Assembly: GCA_003520455.1 (NCBI GenBank)
Contig: DOUV01000217.1
Span: 1-12,960 of the forward strand
DNA: 12,960 nt
Origin: Chloroflexota bacterium
Lineage (GTDB): Bacteria > Chloroflexota > Anaerolineae > Ardenticatenales > Ardenticatenaceae
Direction of reading: 5' to 3'
Part shown: positions 1 through 6,070 of the stretch, piece by piece
Layout of the letters: each line of letters begins with the position of its first letter
Position numbering within the stretch: the stretch's first letter is position 1
Program-made: the position numbers and the translations under genes
The notes under the pieces: generated by a model
Told to the model about the DNA's origin: nothing
The model's database searches: none
The model's input: only the letters and a program-made list of their open reading frames with translations

Positions 1-177
1 CTTTAACTGCTCTACTGCTTCTTACAGGCGCCCTTGTTGGCAATAAACCATGGCGAGGTTGTACCGGGTGACGTGTTCGCTTGCCCGGTCGCCGCTCGCT
101 TCCCGAATGGGCAGGGCGCGCTGGAAGGTGTCTCAGGCCTCCTACCGACGCCCGAGATCATGGTAGATCCCCCTATT
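1..177 (-). pseudogene. Decayed TPR-repeat protein fragment
   Basis: Read on the minus strand in the frame whose codons end at positions 178, 175, 172 and so on, this stretch gives tetratricopeptide-repeat text: GIYHDLGRR, then DTFQRALPIREASGDR, then TRYNLAMVYCQQGRL and EAVEQLK. The spacing of the A/L/Y/G positions is that of 34-residue TPR units, in the style of large signalling TPR proteins. Three in-frame stops interrupt it: TAG at 144-142, TGA at 135-133 and TAA at 24-22. The similarity fades upstream of about position 175, and the relic continues off the left edge of the window. It therefore appears to be a dead gene remnant and not an expressed protein. The TPR assignment rests on my reading of the repeat pattern; the parent family is unknown. 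Confidence 0.7.
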
Positions 178-204
178 GACTGTGCCAGGGTTTTCCTTTA
201 TGAT
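176..204 (+). promoter_or_regulatory. Sigma-70-type promoter for the operon
   Basis: A -35 element TTGACT at 176-181 is separated by exactly 17 bp from a -10 element TATGAT at 199-204. Each hexamer differs by one base from the housekeeping consensus. Transcription would start near 210-212, about 340 nt before the first gene. It is the best promoter I can see in the window and points toward the operon. It lies at the border of the decayed TPR fragment, so the promoter begins where the older coding relic ends. Confidence 0.72.
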
Positions 205-233
205 GTTGGTCAGATGTGCGTTGGTCAGACCAA
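205..233 (+). promoter_or_regulatory. Palindromic operator plus half-site, likely GntR/FCD
   Basis: A perfect 13-bp palindrome, TTGGTCAGACCAA, lies at 221-233. The ten bases GTTGGTCAGA occur at 205-214 and again at 220-229, so a half-site sits 15 bp upstream of the full site. Both lie directly after the -10 box and cover the expected transcription start, which is the classic position for a repressor. FadR-subfamily GntR proteins recognise TGGT-N3-ACCA-type sites, and the uronate regulators ExuR/UxuR use TTGGT-AT-ACCAA-like sites. The regulator encoded at 9722-10474 belongs to this class, so autoregulation of the operon is a natural inference. Confidence 0.65.
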
Positions 234-461
234 TTGTGTGCTTACGCGGAGCCTCGCCGTGATGGCTTTTCGGTCGGACTTGCTCCCCGGCGCAAGCAAT
301 ACTCCTTATTGGCGGCCTTCAACCAGGATGCAGATTCAACCCTGAGACCGCCCGGCTCACCGGGCCCTGCGTGGGGTTTGTCTCTTGGTTTGAGCTTGTT
401 GGTATGGCTCCCTTTGGTTCAGGAACCATAACCCAAGATGCTATCGTCGCCTTCTCCGGCG

Positions 462-484
462 AAGGAGGTTGGCGCATGAGGTGA
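462..484 (+). other. Shine-Dalgarno followed by a two-codon ORF
   Basis: A strong Shine-Dalgarno, AAGGAGG at 462-468, is followed after 7 nt by ATG AGG TGA (476-484), a start, one sense codon and a stop. The stop is immediately followed by another ATG at 485 that is in frame with the solute-binding-protein gene. The Shine-Dalgarno also forms the right arm of a small hairpin (450-465). It could be a regulatory minimal upstream ORF, or a decayed gene start. Nothing in the sequence decides between these. Confidence 0.35.
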
Positions 485-532
485 ATGGCACGCGGTAGAC
501 TCGACTCTAAACGGCCATGTGGAGATTCCAGC

Positions 533-540
533 AAGGAGGT
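533..540 (+). promoter_or_regulatory. Ribosome binding site fixing the SBP start at 548
   Basis: AAGGAGGT at 533-540 is a perfect match to the anti-Shine-Dalgarno and lies 7 nt before the ATG at 548. This favours 548 over the in-frame upstream ATG at 485, which has no Shine-Dalgarno at a normal distance (AAGGAGG at 462-468 is 16 nt away). Starting at 548 also gives a Tat lipoprotein signal of ordinary length. Confidence 0.85.
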
Positions 541-547
541 TTTGGAC

Positions 548-1951
548 ATGTCCTGGCAAGACGGAGACAAACCCCTGAACAAGATATCACGCCGCAAGTT
601 CCTCTCGACGTCGCTCCAGGTCGGTTTGGGGATGATAGGGGTCAGCGCTCTGAATGCGTGTGCCCCCGCGGCGACCCCAGGCGCCTCGCAATCCGCGGCG
701 CCCGCGACCTCGGCCCCGGCCGTCCCTACTACGGCGGCGTCCAAAGGGCCGGTCACCCTCGAGTTCTGGCAGATTGCCCAGGGCGCAAACTACGACAAGG
801 TCCTCCGGCAATTGATCGAGGAATACGAGGATTCACATCCGAATGTCAAGGTCAACCTGACGGTCCAGCCGCAGAAGGATATGGACACCAAGGTGCGTTC
901 GGTTTATACGAGCGGCGGACCCGGTCCCGACCTTATGATCTGCGGCAGCGTCTATTCGCTCACCTACGCCCGGATGCCCTATGGCTTTATCGATCTGACC
1001 GATCGAATCGCGGCCGAAAAACTCAAAGACACGATCGCCCCGAGCGCGTGGGAAACGATGCAGGAGAACGACAAGCAGTTCGGCGTCCCGTTTACGGCCT
1101 TTCTTTTCCTGCTGAACTATAACAAGGACCTCTATAAAGCCGCAGGGCTCTCCGGACCACCTACCACGCTCGACGAGCTTCTGGCCAACAGCAAGAAGAT
1201 CACCGATCCCTCTCAGGACCGCTACGGATTCCTGGCGTTTACGGCTTTCCCGGCCTGGATCCTGGAGCAGTTGTGGTATGACGCCGGCGTCGGATATTTT
1301 GAAGGCTCGGAGAATTTCGACAAGTACGATGTCACGAAGCCGATTACGATCACCAAGCCCGAGGCGGTCGCGGCCCTGGAATACGTCAAGTCGTTGGCGG
1401 AGACCGCACCGGGCGGCCTGCAGGGGAATATCGGCGTCAAGACAGGGGATGCGGACGCGGCCTTCGCGAAGGGCAACCTGGCGCATTTCTATACGCATAC
1501 CATCCACACTTCCCAGATCCAGAGTTACAATGAGAACATGGTGCCGCAGAAGAATTTTGATGTGGCGGCCTTCCCGAAGGGACCCAAACGCCAGGGCGTG
1601 ATGTTCAGCACCGAGGTGGCTGGGATTTCCAAAGGGAGCAAGGACCCCGACGCCGCGTGGGACTTTTTGAAGTTCCTCTCTGACTTGGAGGGGCGGATCG
1701 CGCCGAGCAGCGGCACGGTGCCGCTGCGCGGCGATGTCGATGTGGACCAAAACCAGGCCGGAAGCTGGCTGGTTCCGATTGGGCGCCAGTTGCTCCAAGG
1801 CGAGGTGTTCCCGCAGGCCTATTTCCCCCAGCAAGGTGCCTTTGCCTCGAGCCTGACCTCGAATGTGGAAGCCTACTTCCTGGACAAGAAGAGTGCCGAA
1901 CAAGCATTGAGCGATGTGGCGACCGAGGCGGCGAAATCCCTCAAGCAGTGA
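548..1951 (+). CDS. ABC sugar transporter solute-binding lipoprotein
   Basis: This 467-residue protein is an extracellular family 1 (MalE/UgpB-like) solute-binding protein that captures an oligosaccharide or related solute for the permeases downstream. The N-terminus is a Tat signal with twin arginines at 15-16 (SRRKFL), a hydrophobic stretch, and a lipobox ending at Cys38 (LNAC), so the mature protein should be folded before export and anchored to the membrane by lipid. An Ala/Pro/Ser/Thr-rich linker (about 39-67) precedes the binding domain, which opens with VTLEFWQ. The mid-section text GVPFTAFLFLLNYNKDLYKAAGL and the later AWDFLKFLSD are typical of the fold. An in-frame ATG at 485 would add 21 residues but lacks a properly spaced ribosome site. 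Two RNA hairpins follow the gene. Ligand identity cannot be read from the sequence. It is the first gene after the operon promoter. Confidence 0.93.
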   Translation: MSWQDGDKPLNKISRRKFLSTSLQVGLGMIGVSALNACAPAATPGASQSAAPATSAPAVPTTAASKGPVTLEFWQIAQGANYDKVLRQLIEEYEDSHPNVKVNLTVQPQKDMDTKVRSVYTSGGPGPDLMICGSVYSLTYARMPYGFIDLTDRIAAEKLKDTIAPSAWETMQENDKQFGVPFTAFLFLLNYNKDLYKAAGLSGPPTTLDELLANSKKITDPSQDRYGFLAFTAFPAWILEQLWYDAGVGYFEGSENFDKYDVTKPITITKPEAVAALEYVKSLAETAPGGLQGNIGVKTGDADAAFAKGNLAHFYTHTIHTSQIQSYNENMVPQKNFDVAAFPKGPKRQGVMFSTEVAGISKGSKDPDAAWDFLKFLSDLEGRIAPSSGTVPLRGDVDVDQNQAGSWLVPIGRQLLQGEVFPQAYFPQQGAFASSLTSNVEAYFLDKKSAEQALSDVATEAAKSLKQ

Positions 1952-1981
1952 ACCGGCTCCCCGGCTGATGGAGGCGTAAGG

Positions 1982-2018
1982 ACGGGCTGCGCCTGAGACT
2001 GGGTCAGGCGCAGCCCGT
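1982..2018 (+). terminator. 15-bp stem-loop after the SBP gene (attenuator or stabiliser)
   Basis: A perfect inverted repeat with arms at 1982-1996 and 2004-2018 forms a 15-bp GC-rich stem around a 7-nt loop (GACTGGG), 30 nt after the stop of the solute-binding-protein gene. There is no T-tract after it, so it is not a standard intrinsic terminator. Hairpins at this place in ABC sugar operons commonly protect the upstream mRNA or cause partial termination, so that binding protein is made in excess of permease. That role is inferred here. Confidence 0.6.
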
Positions 2019-2041
2019 GGAGAAGGTGCCGGCAGTATCAC

Positions 2042-2066
2042 GCCTCGGACCTCAACGGTCCGAGGC
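2042..2066 (+). promoter_or_regulatory. Second stem-loop just before the permease start
   Basis: A perfect 10-bp inverted repeat, GCCTCGGACC at 2042-2051 and GGTCCGAGGC at 2057-2066, surrounds the 5-nt loop TCAAC. It ends only 2 nt before the GAGGT (2069-2073) that serves the ATG at 2084. With the larger hairpin at 1982-2018 it makes a tandem pair separated by about 23 nt. Its closeness to the ribosome site suggests an effect on permease translation or mRNA decay. As a DNA site it could also bind a protein. Confidence 0.5.
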
Positions 2067-2083
2067 ACGAGGTTTAACCGACG

Positions 2084-3034
2084 ATGGCGACTCGACCAGT
2101 GGAGGTCTCAGTCTCGTCTGGAAAGGTGGTCCAGCGCAGCGCATTCGCGGGACTGGGCCGAAAACTCATTCCTTACGGAATGCTCTTCCCGGCGGTCGCG
2201 CTCCTCATTCTACTCAACCTCATAGCCTCTGGATTCGGCGTCTATCTCAGTTTCCTGGATTGGAATTATTTTCGGCCGAACCAGCTCTTTGATTGGGTCG
2301 GCTTGCGGCACTATGCGGCGCTGGTCACCGATCCGATCTTTCTGACCGCGGTCGAGCATACCGTCGTCTGGTCGGCGGTGGTGGTTCCCGGGGGATTTCT
2401 CGTAGGGCTGTATCTCGCGCTGCTGCTGAATGAGGACGTGCGCGGCAAGTGGCTCTTCAGGACGCTCATCCTCCTCCCCTGGGCCGTTCCCCTGGTGGTG
2501 GCTGCAGTGACCTGGTCCTTTTTCTTTAGCCCCGGAAACGGCCCACTCAACGACGCCCTGTTCAAGTTGGGGCAATACAACCTCAAATACATGAACTGGC
2601 TAGGAAGCGAAACGTTCGCGTTCCCGATCGTCATGGGCGTGCAAATCTGGCGGACGGCACCCTTCTTTGCGATCACCTTGCTGGCCGGGCTCCAATCGAT
2701 TCCTCCTGACTTATACGACGCAGCCGAGATCGACGGTGCGGATTCGGTTGGACGCTTTCGCTTCATCACCTTGCCCCTGTTGCGGCCGGTCGCCGCGGTG
2801 GTTCTGCTCCAGGGCTTGATATGGAGCTTTTTCAACTTTACCACGGTGTTTGTCATGACCCAGGGGGGGCCAGCGCACGCAAGTGAGTTGCTTACCATCT
2901 ATCTGTGGCGGCAGGCGTTCCCGCTGGCCGACGTGGGGAGCGGCTCTGCCGTGGGCACGATTCTGGTCCTGTTCCTCTCGATTGTAGGGACATTCTGGGT
3001 GATTGGCGTGATGCGAAAGGAGACGACCGGATGA
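2084..3034 (+). CDS. ABC sugar transporter permease 1 (MalF/UgpA-like)
   Basis: This 316-residue inner-membrane permease forms half of the transport channel. Six membrane segments are visible near residues 28-58, 88-111, 123-147, 178-202, 231-258 and 285-311. The cytoplasmic EAA loop that docks on the ATPase is clear at about 211-232, with Y211-D-A-A-E215 and I-D-G-A-D220 followed by PLLRP. Such a signature is diagnostic of binding-protein-dependent transport membrane components. It follows the solute-binding-protein gene after a 132-nt gap with two hairpins, and its stop overlaps the next permease start by 4 nt (ATGA at 3031), which implies translational coupling. No ATPase gene is present in the window, so a shared MsmX/UgpC-type ATPase encoded elsewhere is likely. 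Confidence 0.94.
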   Translation: MATRPVEVSVSSGKVVQRSAFAGLGRKLIPYGMLFPAVALLILLNLIASGFGVYLSFLDWNYFRPNQLFDWVGLRHYAALVTDPIFLTAVEHTVVWSAVVVPGGFLVGLYLALLLNEDVRGKWLFRTLILLPWAVPLVVAAVTWSFFFSPGNGPLNDALFKLGQYNLKYMNWLGSETFAFPIVMGVQIWRTAPFFAITLLAGLQSIPPDLYDAAEIDGADSVGRFRFITLPLLRPVAAVVLLQGLIWSFFNFTTVFVMTQGGPAHASELLTIYLWRQAFPLADVGSGSAVGTILVLFLSIVGTFWVIGVMRKETTG

Positions 3035-3870
3035 GGCGCCATCGCCGCAAGCGAATCCTGGTTTACGCACTCCTGATCCCGACAGCCTTCTTCCTTGCCT
3101 GTCCGGTGTTCTGGCTGTTGATCCTTTCCTTCCGGCCGAATTCGGTGATTGTGAGCGGCCTGGGGTCGATCACTTCCGGGAAATTCGTCCTCGACAACTA
3201 TGTGACGCTCTTTACGACCTATGATGTCGGGCGATACATGGTGAACAGCCTGATCGGGACGATTGTTCCGTCTGTCCTCTCCGTGCTGCTCGCCCTGCTG
3301 GCCGCGTACGCGCTGGTGCGCTTTGATTTTCCGGGCCGTACGTTCTTTTACTCCCTGCCCCTCTTCGCCCAGGTCGTGCCACTGATCCAGCTGATTGTCC
3401 CTCTTTACGTGATCATGCTGGCGCTCGGCCAACTGGATACCTATACGGCCATTATCATTGCCCACCTCTCGTTGGTGCTGCCGCTCAGCATCTGGATGAT
3501 GACGGGATATCTGAAAGGGACCTCCCCGGAGATTGAAGAGGCAGCCATGGTAGACGGCTGTTCCCGGATCGGCGCGATCTTTCGGATCGTGATTCCCACC
3601 GCGCTGCCGGGCATCATGGCGACGGGGGTGTACGCGTTCCTCGAGACCTGGGGTGAATTCCTCGTGGCATATTTGCTCACGAGCAAGGAAAACATGCGCC
3701 TGCTCTCCGTCGCCGTGTATACCTTCCTCCCCGGCGCGCAATCCCCGACCACGTGGGGCATTCTCTTTGCGGTGGCCGCGGTGTTCATGATCCCATCCCT
3801 GGTACTCTTTGTATTCCTGCAGCGCTCGTTTCAGCAAGGACTCGCCATTGGCGCCGTCACGGGGCGCTAG
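3031..3870 (+). CDS. ABC sugar transporter permease 2 (MalG/UgpE-like)
   Basis: This 279-residue permease pairs with the one upstream. The start is the ATG at 3031, inside the ATGA overlap with the preceding stop and 8 nt after AGGAG at 3018-3022. The longer open frame upstream of it lies inside the other permease and is not used. Six membrane segments lie near residues 9-33, 72-95, 105-128, 137-158, 185-207 and 240-262. The EAA loop is seen at about 168-188, with E169-E-A-A172, V-D-G176 and a following IPTALPG. The C-terminal FLQRSFQQGLAIGAVTG is typical of MalG-type subunits. The exact solute is unknown. Confidence 0.94.
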   Translation: MRRHRRKRILVYALLIPTAFFLACPVFWLLILSFRPNSVIVSGLGSITSGKFVLDNYVTLFTTYDVGRYMVNSLIGTIVPSVLSVLLALLAAYALVRFDFPGRTFFYSLPLFAQVVPLIQLIVPLYVIMLALGQLDTYTAIIIAHLSLVLPLSIWMMTGYLKGTSPEIEEAAMVDGCSRIGAIFRIVIPTALPGIMATGVYAFLETWGEFLVAYLLTSKENMRLLSVAVYTFLPGAQSPTTWGILFAVAAVFMIPSLVLFVFLQRSFQQGLAIGAVTGR

Positions 3871-3900
3871 AGTCGCATTCAAGACGTTAAGGAGAACCAT

Positions 3901-6066
3901 ATGCCTGAAAGGACTGATCGCTACGAATGGCTGCGCAAGGCCCGCCTTGCGATCGTCGAGGCCCCATTCTATATTCTGAACCTGGAAAAGCAGACGTTTG
4001 ATGCCGAGGAGATCGTGGATCGGGTCGAGTACTGCAACGCCAACCTGATCCGCCTTGGCGCGGCGCGCAGCTATGCCTTTTTCCAGAGCAAAATCGCCCC
4101 GTTGGCACCGTCGCTTCAGGGACGCGATTTTCTGCAAGAGGTCATCCAGGCCGCGCAGCCGCGGGGGATCAAACTGATTCCCTACATTCAATCGGGCTAC
4201 GAGAATAACATTCTTTACCAACAGCACCCGAACTGGGTAGAGCGCCTCGCGGACGGGCGGCCCATGGCCGTCGGCCGGCCGGAAGAGGTCCACATGTGCT
4301 GGAACTCGCCCTACCGCGAATGGAAGATCTCGGTCATTCGCGAGATTTGCGCCAACTATGAAGTGGACGGGATGTATCTGGACGGCCCGACCTATTTCGG
4401 CTACTGCTACTGTGATTACTGCCGGACGAAGTTCGGAGCCGAACACCACATGGATATTCCGCGGCAGGAGGACTGGCACGATCCGGCCTGGCAAGCGTAT
4501 GTCGTGTGGCGCTATGAGGTGCTCGCCTCCGTCCTGCAAGATATTTGCGATGCGGTGCGAAGCACCCGCCCCGGCATCCCCGTCATTAATAACAATATCA
4601 CCTACTTTCACGAACGCTGCCGGCGCGAGAGCCGCATCCCCGAAATCCTGACACGCATCTCGGACGGCATGCTACTGGAAAGTCACCGGACTCACCAGCG
4701 CCTGGCCTGGCACCGGGTCGGCCAGAACGCCAAGTACGGTTATGCGACCGGTAAGCCGCTGTGGATGTGGTGGGAATATACCGTTGGGGAGTGGAGCTTT
4801 ACGGCCTGTTCGCCGGCTGAACTCAGGCTCAAGTATGCGGAATTGTTGGCGAACAAGGCAGCGCCCGGCGTATTCCCCTTTGACGTGGTAGGGCGCGCCC
4901 CCCAAGGGCTGGATGCCTTGCGTGAGTGCTTTGGATTTCAATCCGAAAACGAAGCGCGCCTGTTTAGCGCCGAGCCGGTCAAGCATGTCGCGCTGCCCTA
5001 TTCCCGACAGACGGCCGAGTGGTATGGGGCGGATCAACCGGACGAGCGCTATACGGCCACTCACACCGGGCTCTACCGGGCCCTGGTTCACAACCACGTG
5101 CCGTTCAATGTCGTTTTGGACCCCGACCTCAGCGATGCGGGGCTAGCCGGCTATGACGCGGTCATTCTGAGCAATGTTGCCTGTGTGTCCGAGACCCAGG
5201 CGGAGGCGATTCGGCGCTACGTGCAAAAGGGGGGTGGGCTGATCGCCACCTACGAGACGAGCCTGTTCGACGAGCGGGGACACAAGCGGGGGAATTTCCC
5301 CCTGGCCGATGTCTTCGGCGCCGATTATCAGGCGAGTCCGACGCTCCAGGTTCGCGGGGAATTGGCCCCGGGATATGCCATTCTGGAGAACCGTCAAGAA
5401 TGGGTGATGTGGCTCGAGGAGCCCATCCGCGGCGGCAACCCCCACGCGGTCGCCTACATCGACGTGCCGCCTCGGGCGGAGGTCCCGTTCCAGACTGGAG
5501 TCGAGGGGGCCGTCGTGCCCGTCGGCAAGCACACCTACGTGCGCGTCCGGCCTGGAGCACAGGGCGCCGGCTGCCTGCGACGCCCCTCGCAGCGGTCGCA
5601 GCCCCTGGGCGATCCGACCCCCTATCCAGGTGCGGTCACGAACACGTATGGCCGGGGGCGGGTGGTCTATTTTCCCGCAGATATCGGACACGATTATAGC
5701 CAGGTGCGCGTGCCTTTCCTGACAACGATTCTGCAGAATGCGCTGGAATGGGTGAGTGGGCGGCCCCGGCCGGTCTCGATCCAGGCGCCGACGAGCGTCG
5801 AGGTGCAACTCCACACGGGCCCTGACCGCACGAACGTGTACCTCATCAATTTCACGGGAGACAGCATCGAACCACGGGACGAAGTGACACAGGTGGCTCG
5901 GCTGCGTGAGGTTCCCGTCCAGGTGGCGGTTGCGCGGCCGGTGAAGCAGGTGTTCCATTTGAATCGGAAAGAGACCTTGAACTGGAAAATGGAAGGGGGG
6001 CGCTGTTCGTTCGTGGTTCCAGACCTCGACGAGTTCGCCGTGATCAGTCTCGAGTTCGCCGACTGA
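3901..6066 (+). CDS. GHL6/GH42-like glycoside hydrolase, cytoplasmic
   Basis: A 721-residue protein with no signal peptide or membrane segment, so it should act in the cytoplasm on imported sugar. AAGGAG at 3889-3894 sets the ATG at 3901. The N-terminal two-fifths read as a TIM-barrel glycosidase of the hypothetical glycosyl hydrolase 6 / GH42-like group: ANLIRLGAARSYAFF, GIKLIPYIQSGYE, DGMYLDGPTYFGYCYCDYC (D161 at strand end; C169, C171 and C174 clustered) and the later WMWWEYTVGEW. Residues about 395-470 (YDAVILSNVACVSETQAEAI, then GGGLIATYETSLF) look like the beta-galactosidase trimerisation, class-I-amidotransferase-like domain. The C-terminus (about 615-721) looks like a beta-sandwich. 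Specificity cannot be assigned. Candidates include beta-galactosidase- or alpha-fucosidase-like activity. Four nucleotides separate it from the lyase gene. Confidence 0.75.
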   Translation: MPERTDRYEWLRKARLAIVEAPFYILNLEKQTFDAEEIVDRVEYCNANLIRLGAARSYAFFQSKIAPLAPSLQGRDFLQEVIQAAQPRGIKLIPYIQSGYENNILYQQHPNWVERLADGRPMAVGRPEEVHMCWNSPYREWKISVIREICANYEVDGMYLDGPTYFGYCYCDYCRTKFGAEHHMDIPRQEDWHDPAWQAYVVWRYEVLASVLQDICDAVRSTRPGIPVINNNITYFHERCRRESRIPEILTRISDGMLLESHRTHQRLAWHRVGQNAKYGYATGKPLWMWWEYTVGEWSFTACSPAELRLKYAELLANKAAPGVFPFDVVGRAPQGLDALRECFGFQSENEARLFSAEPVKHVALPYSRQTAEWYGADQPDERYTATHTGLYRALVHNHVPFNVVLDPDLSDAGLAGYDAVILSNVACVSETQAEAIRRYVQKGGGLIATYETSLFDERGHKRGNFPLADVFGADYQASPTLQVRGELAPGYAILENRQEWVMWLEEPIRGGNPHAVAYIDVPPRAEVPFQTGVEGAVVPVGKHTYVRVRPGAQGAGCLRRPSQRSQPLGDPTPYPGAVTNTYGRGRVVYFPADIGHDYSQVRVPFLTTILQNALEWVSGRPRPVSIQAPTSVEVQLHTGPDRTNVYLINFTGDSIEPRDEVTQVARLREVPVQVAVARPVKQVFHLNRKETLNWKMEGGRCSFVVPDLDEFAVISLEFAD

Positions 6067-6070
6067 AGAG

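Larger units (their letters stand above)
211..547 (+). other. Long 5' leader of the operon, no supported protein gene
   Basis: About 337 nt separate the predicted transcription start from the first supported gene start. The open frames that cross it have no recognisable protein text and no convincing start. It holds several inverted repeats: GCCCGG/CCGGGC (350-355 with 360-365, loop CTCA); a 14-bp palindrome TGGTTCAGGAACCA (415-428); and CCTTC/GAAGG (450-454 with 461-465), whose right arm overlaps a Shine-Dalgarno sequence. I recognise no known riboswitch class. The length and repeats are compatible with post-transcriptional control but do not prove it. Confidence 0.4.

Noticed and set aside
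34..345. Plus-strand 103-codon open frame across the promoter region
   Set aside because: It crosses the promoter and palindrome, has no Shine-Dalgarno or recognisable protein text, and overlaps the minus-strand TPR relic.
485..547. In-frame upstream start giving a 488-residue binding protein
   Set aside because: The ATG at 485 lies 16 nt after the nearest Shine-Dalgarno, while 548 has a perfect one at 7 nt and gives a normal Tat signal length.
1982..2018. Full intrinsic terminator ending the transcript after the binding-protein gene
   Set aside because: The stem is strong, but no T-run follows, and the permeases downstream have no promoter I can see; partial attenuation or mRNA protection is more likely.
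833..2068. Long minus-strand open frame (411 codons) opposite the binding-protein gene
   Set aside because: Its translation is Arg/Gly/Leu-rich with no family text, and it is the mirror of a high-GC gene with clear domains on the plus strand.
2899..4611. Minus-strand open frame of 570 codons opposite the second permease and the hydrolase start
   Set aside because: It spans two well-supported plus-strand genes, has no recognisable motifs and no ribosome site; it is a codon-bias shadow.
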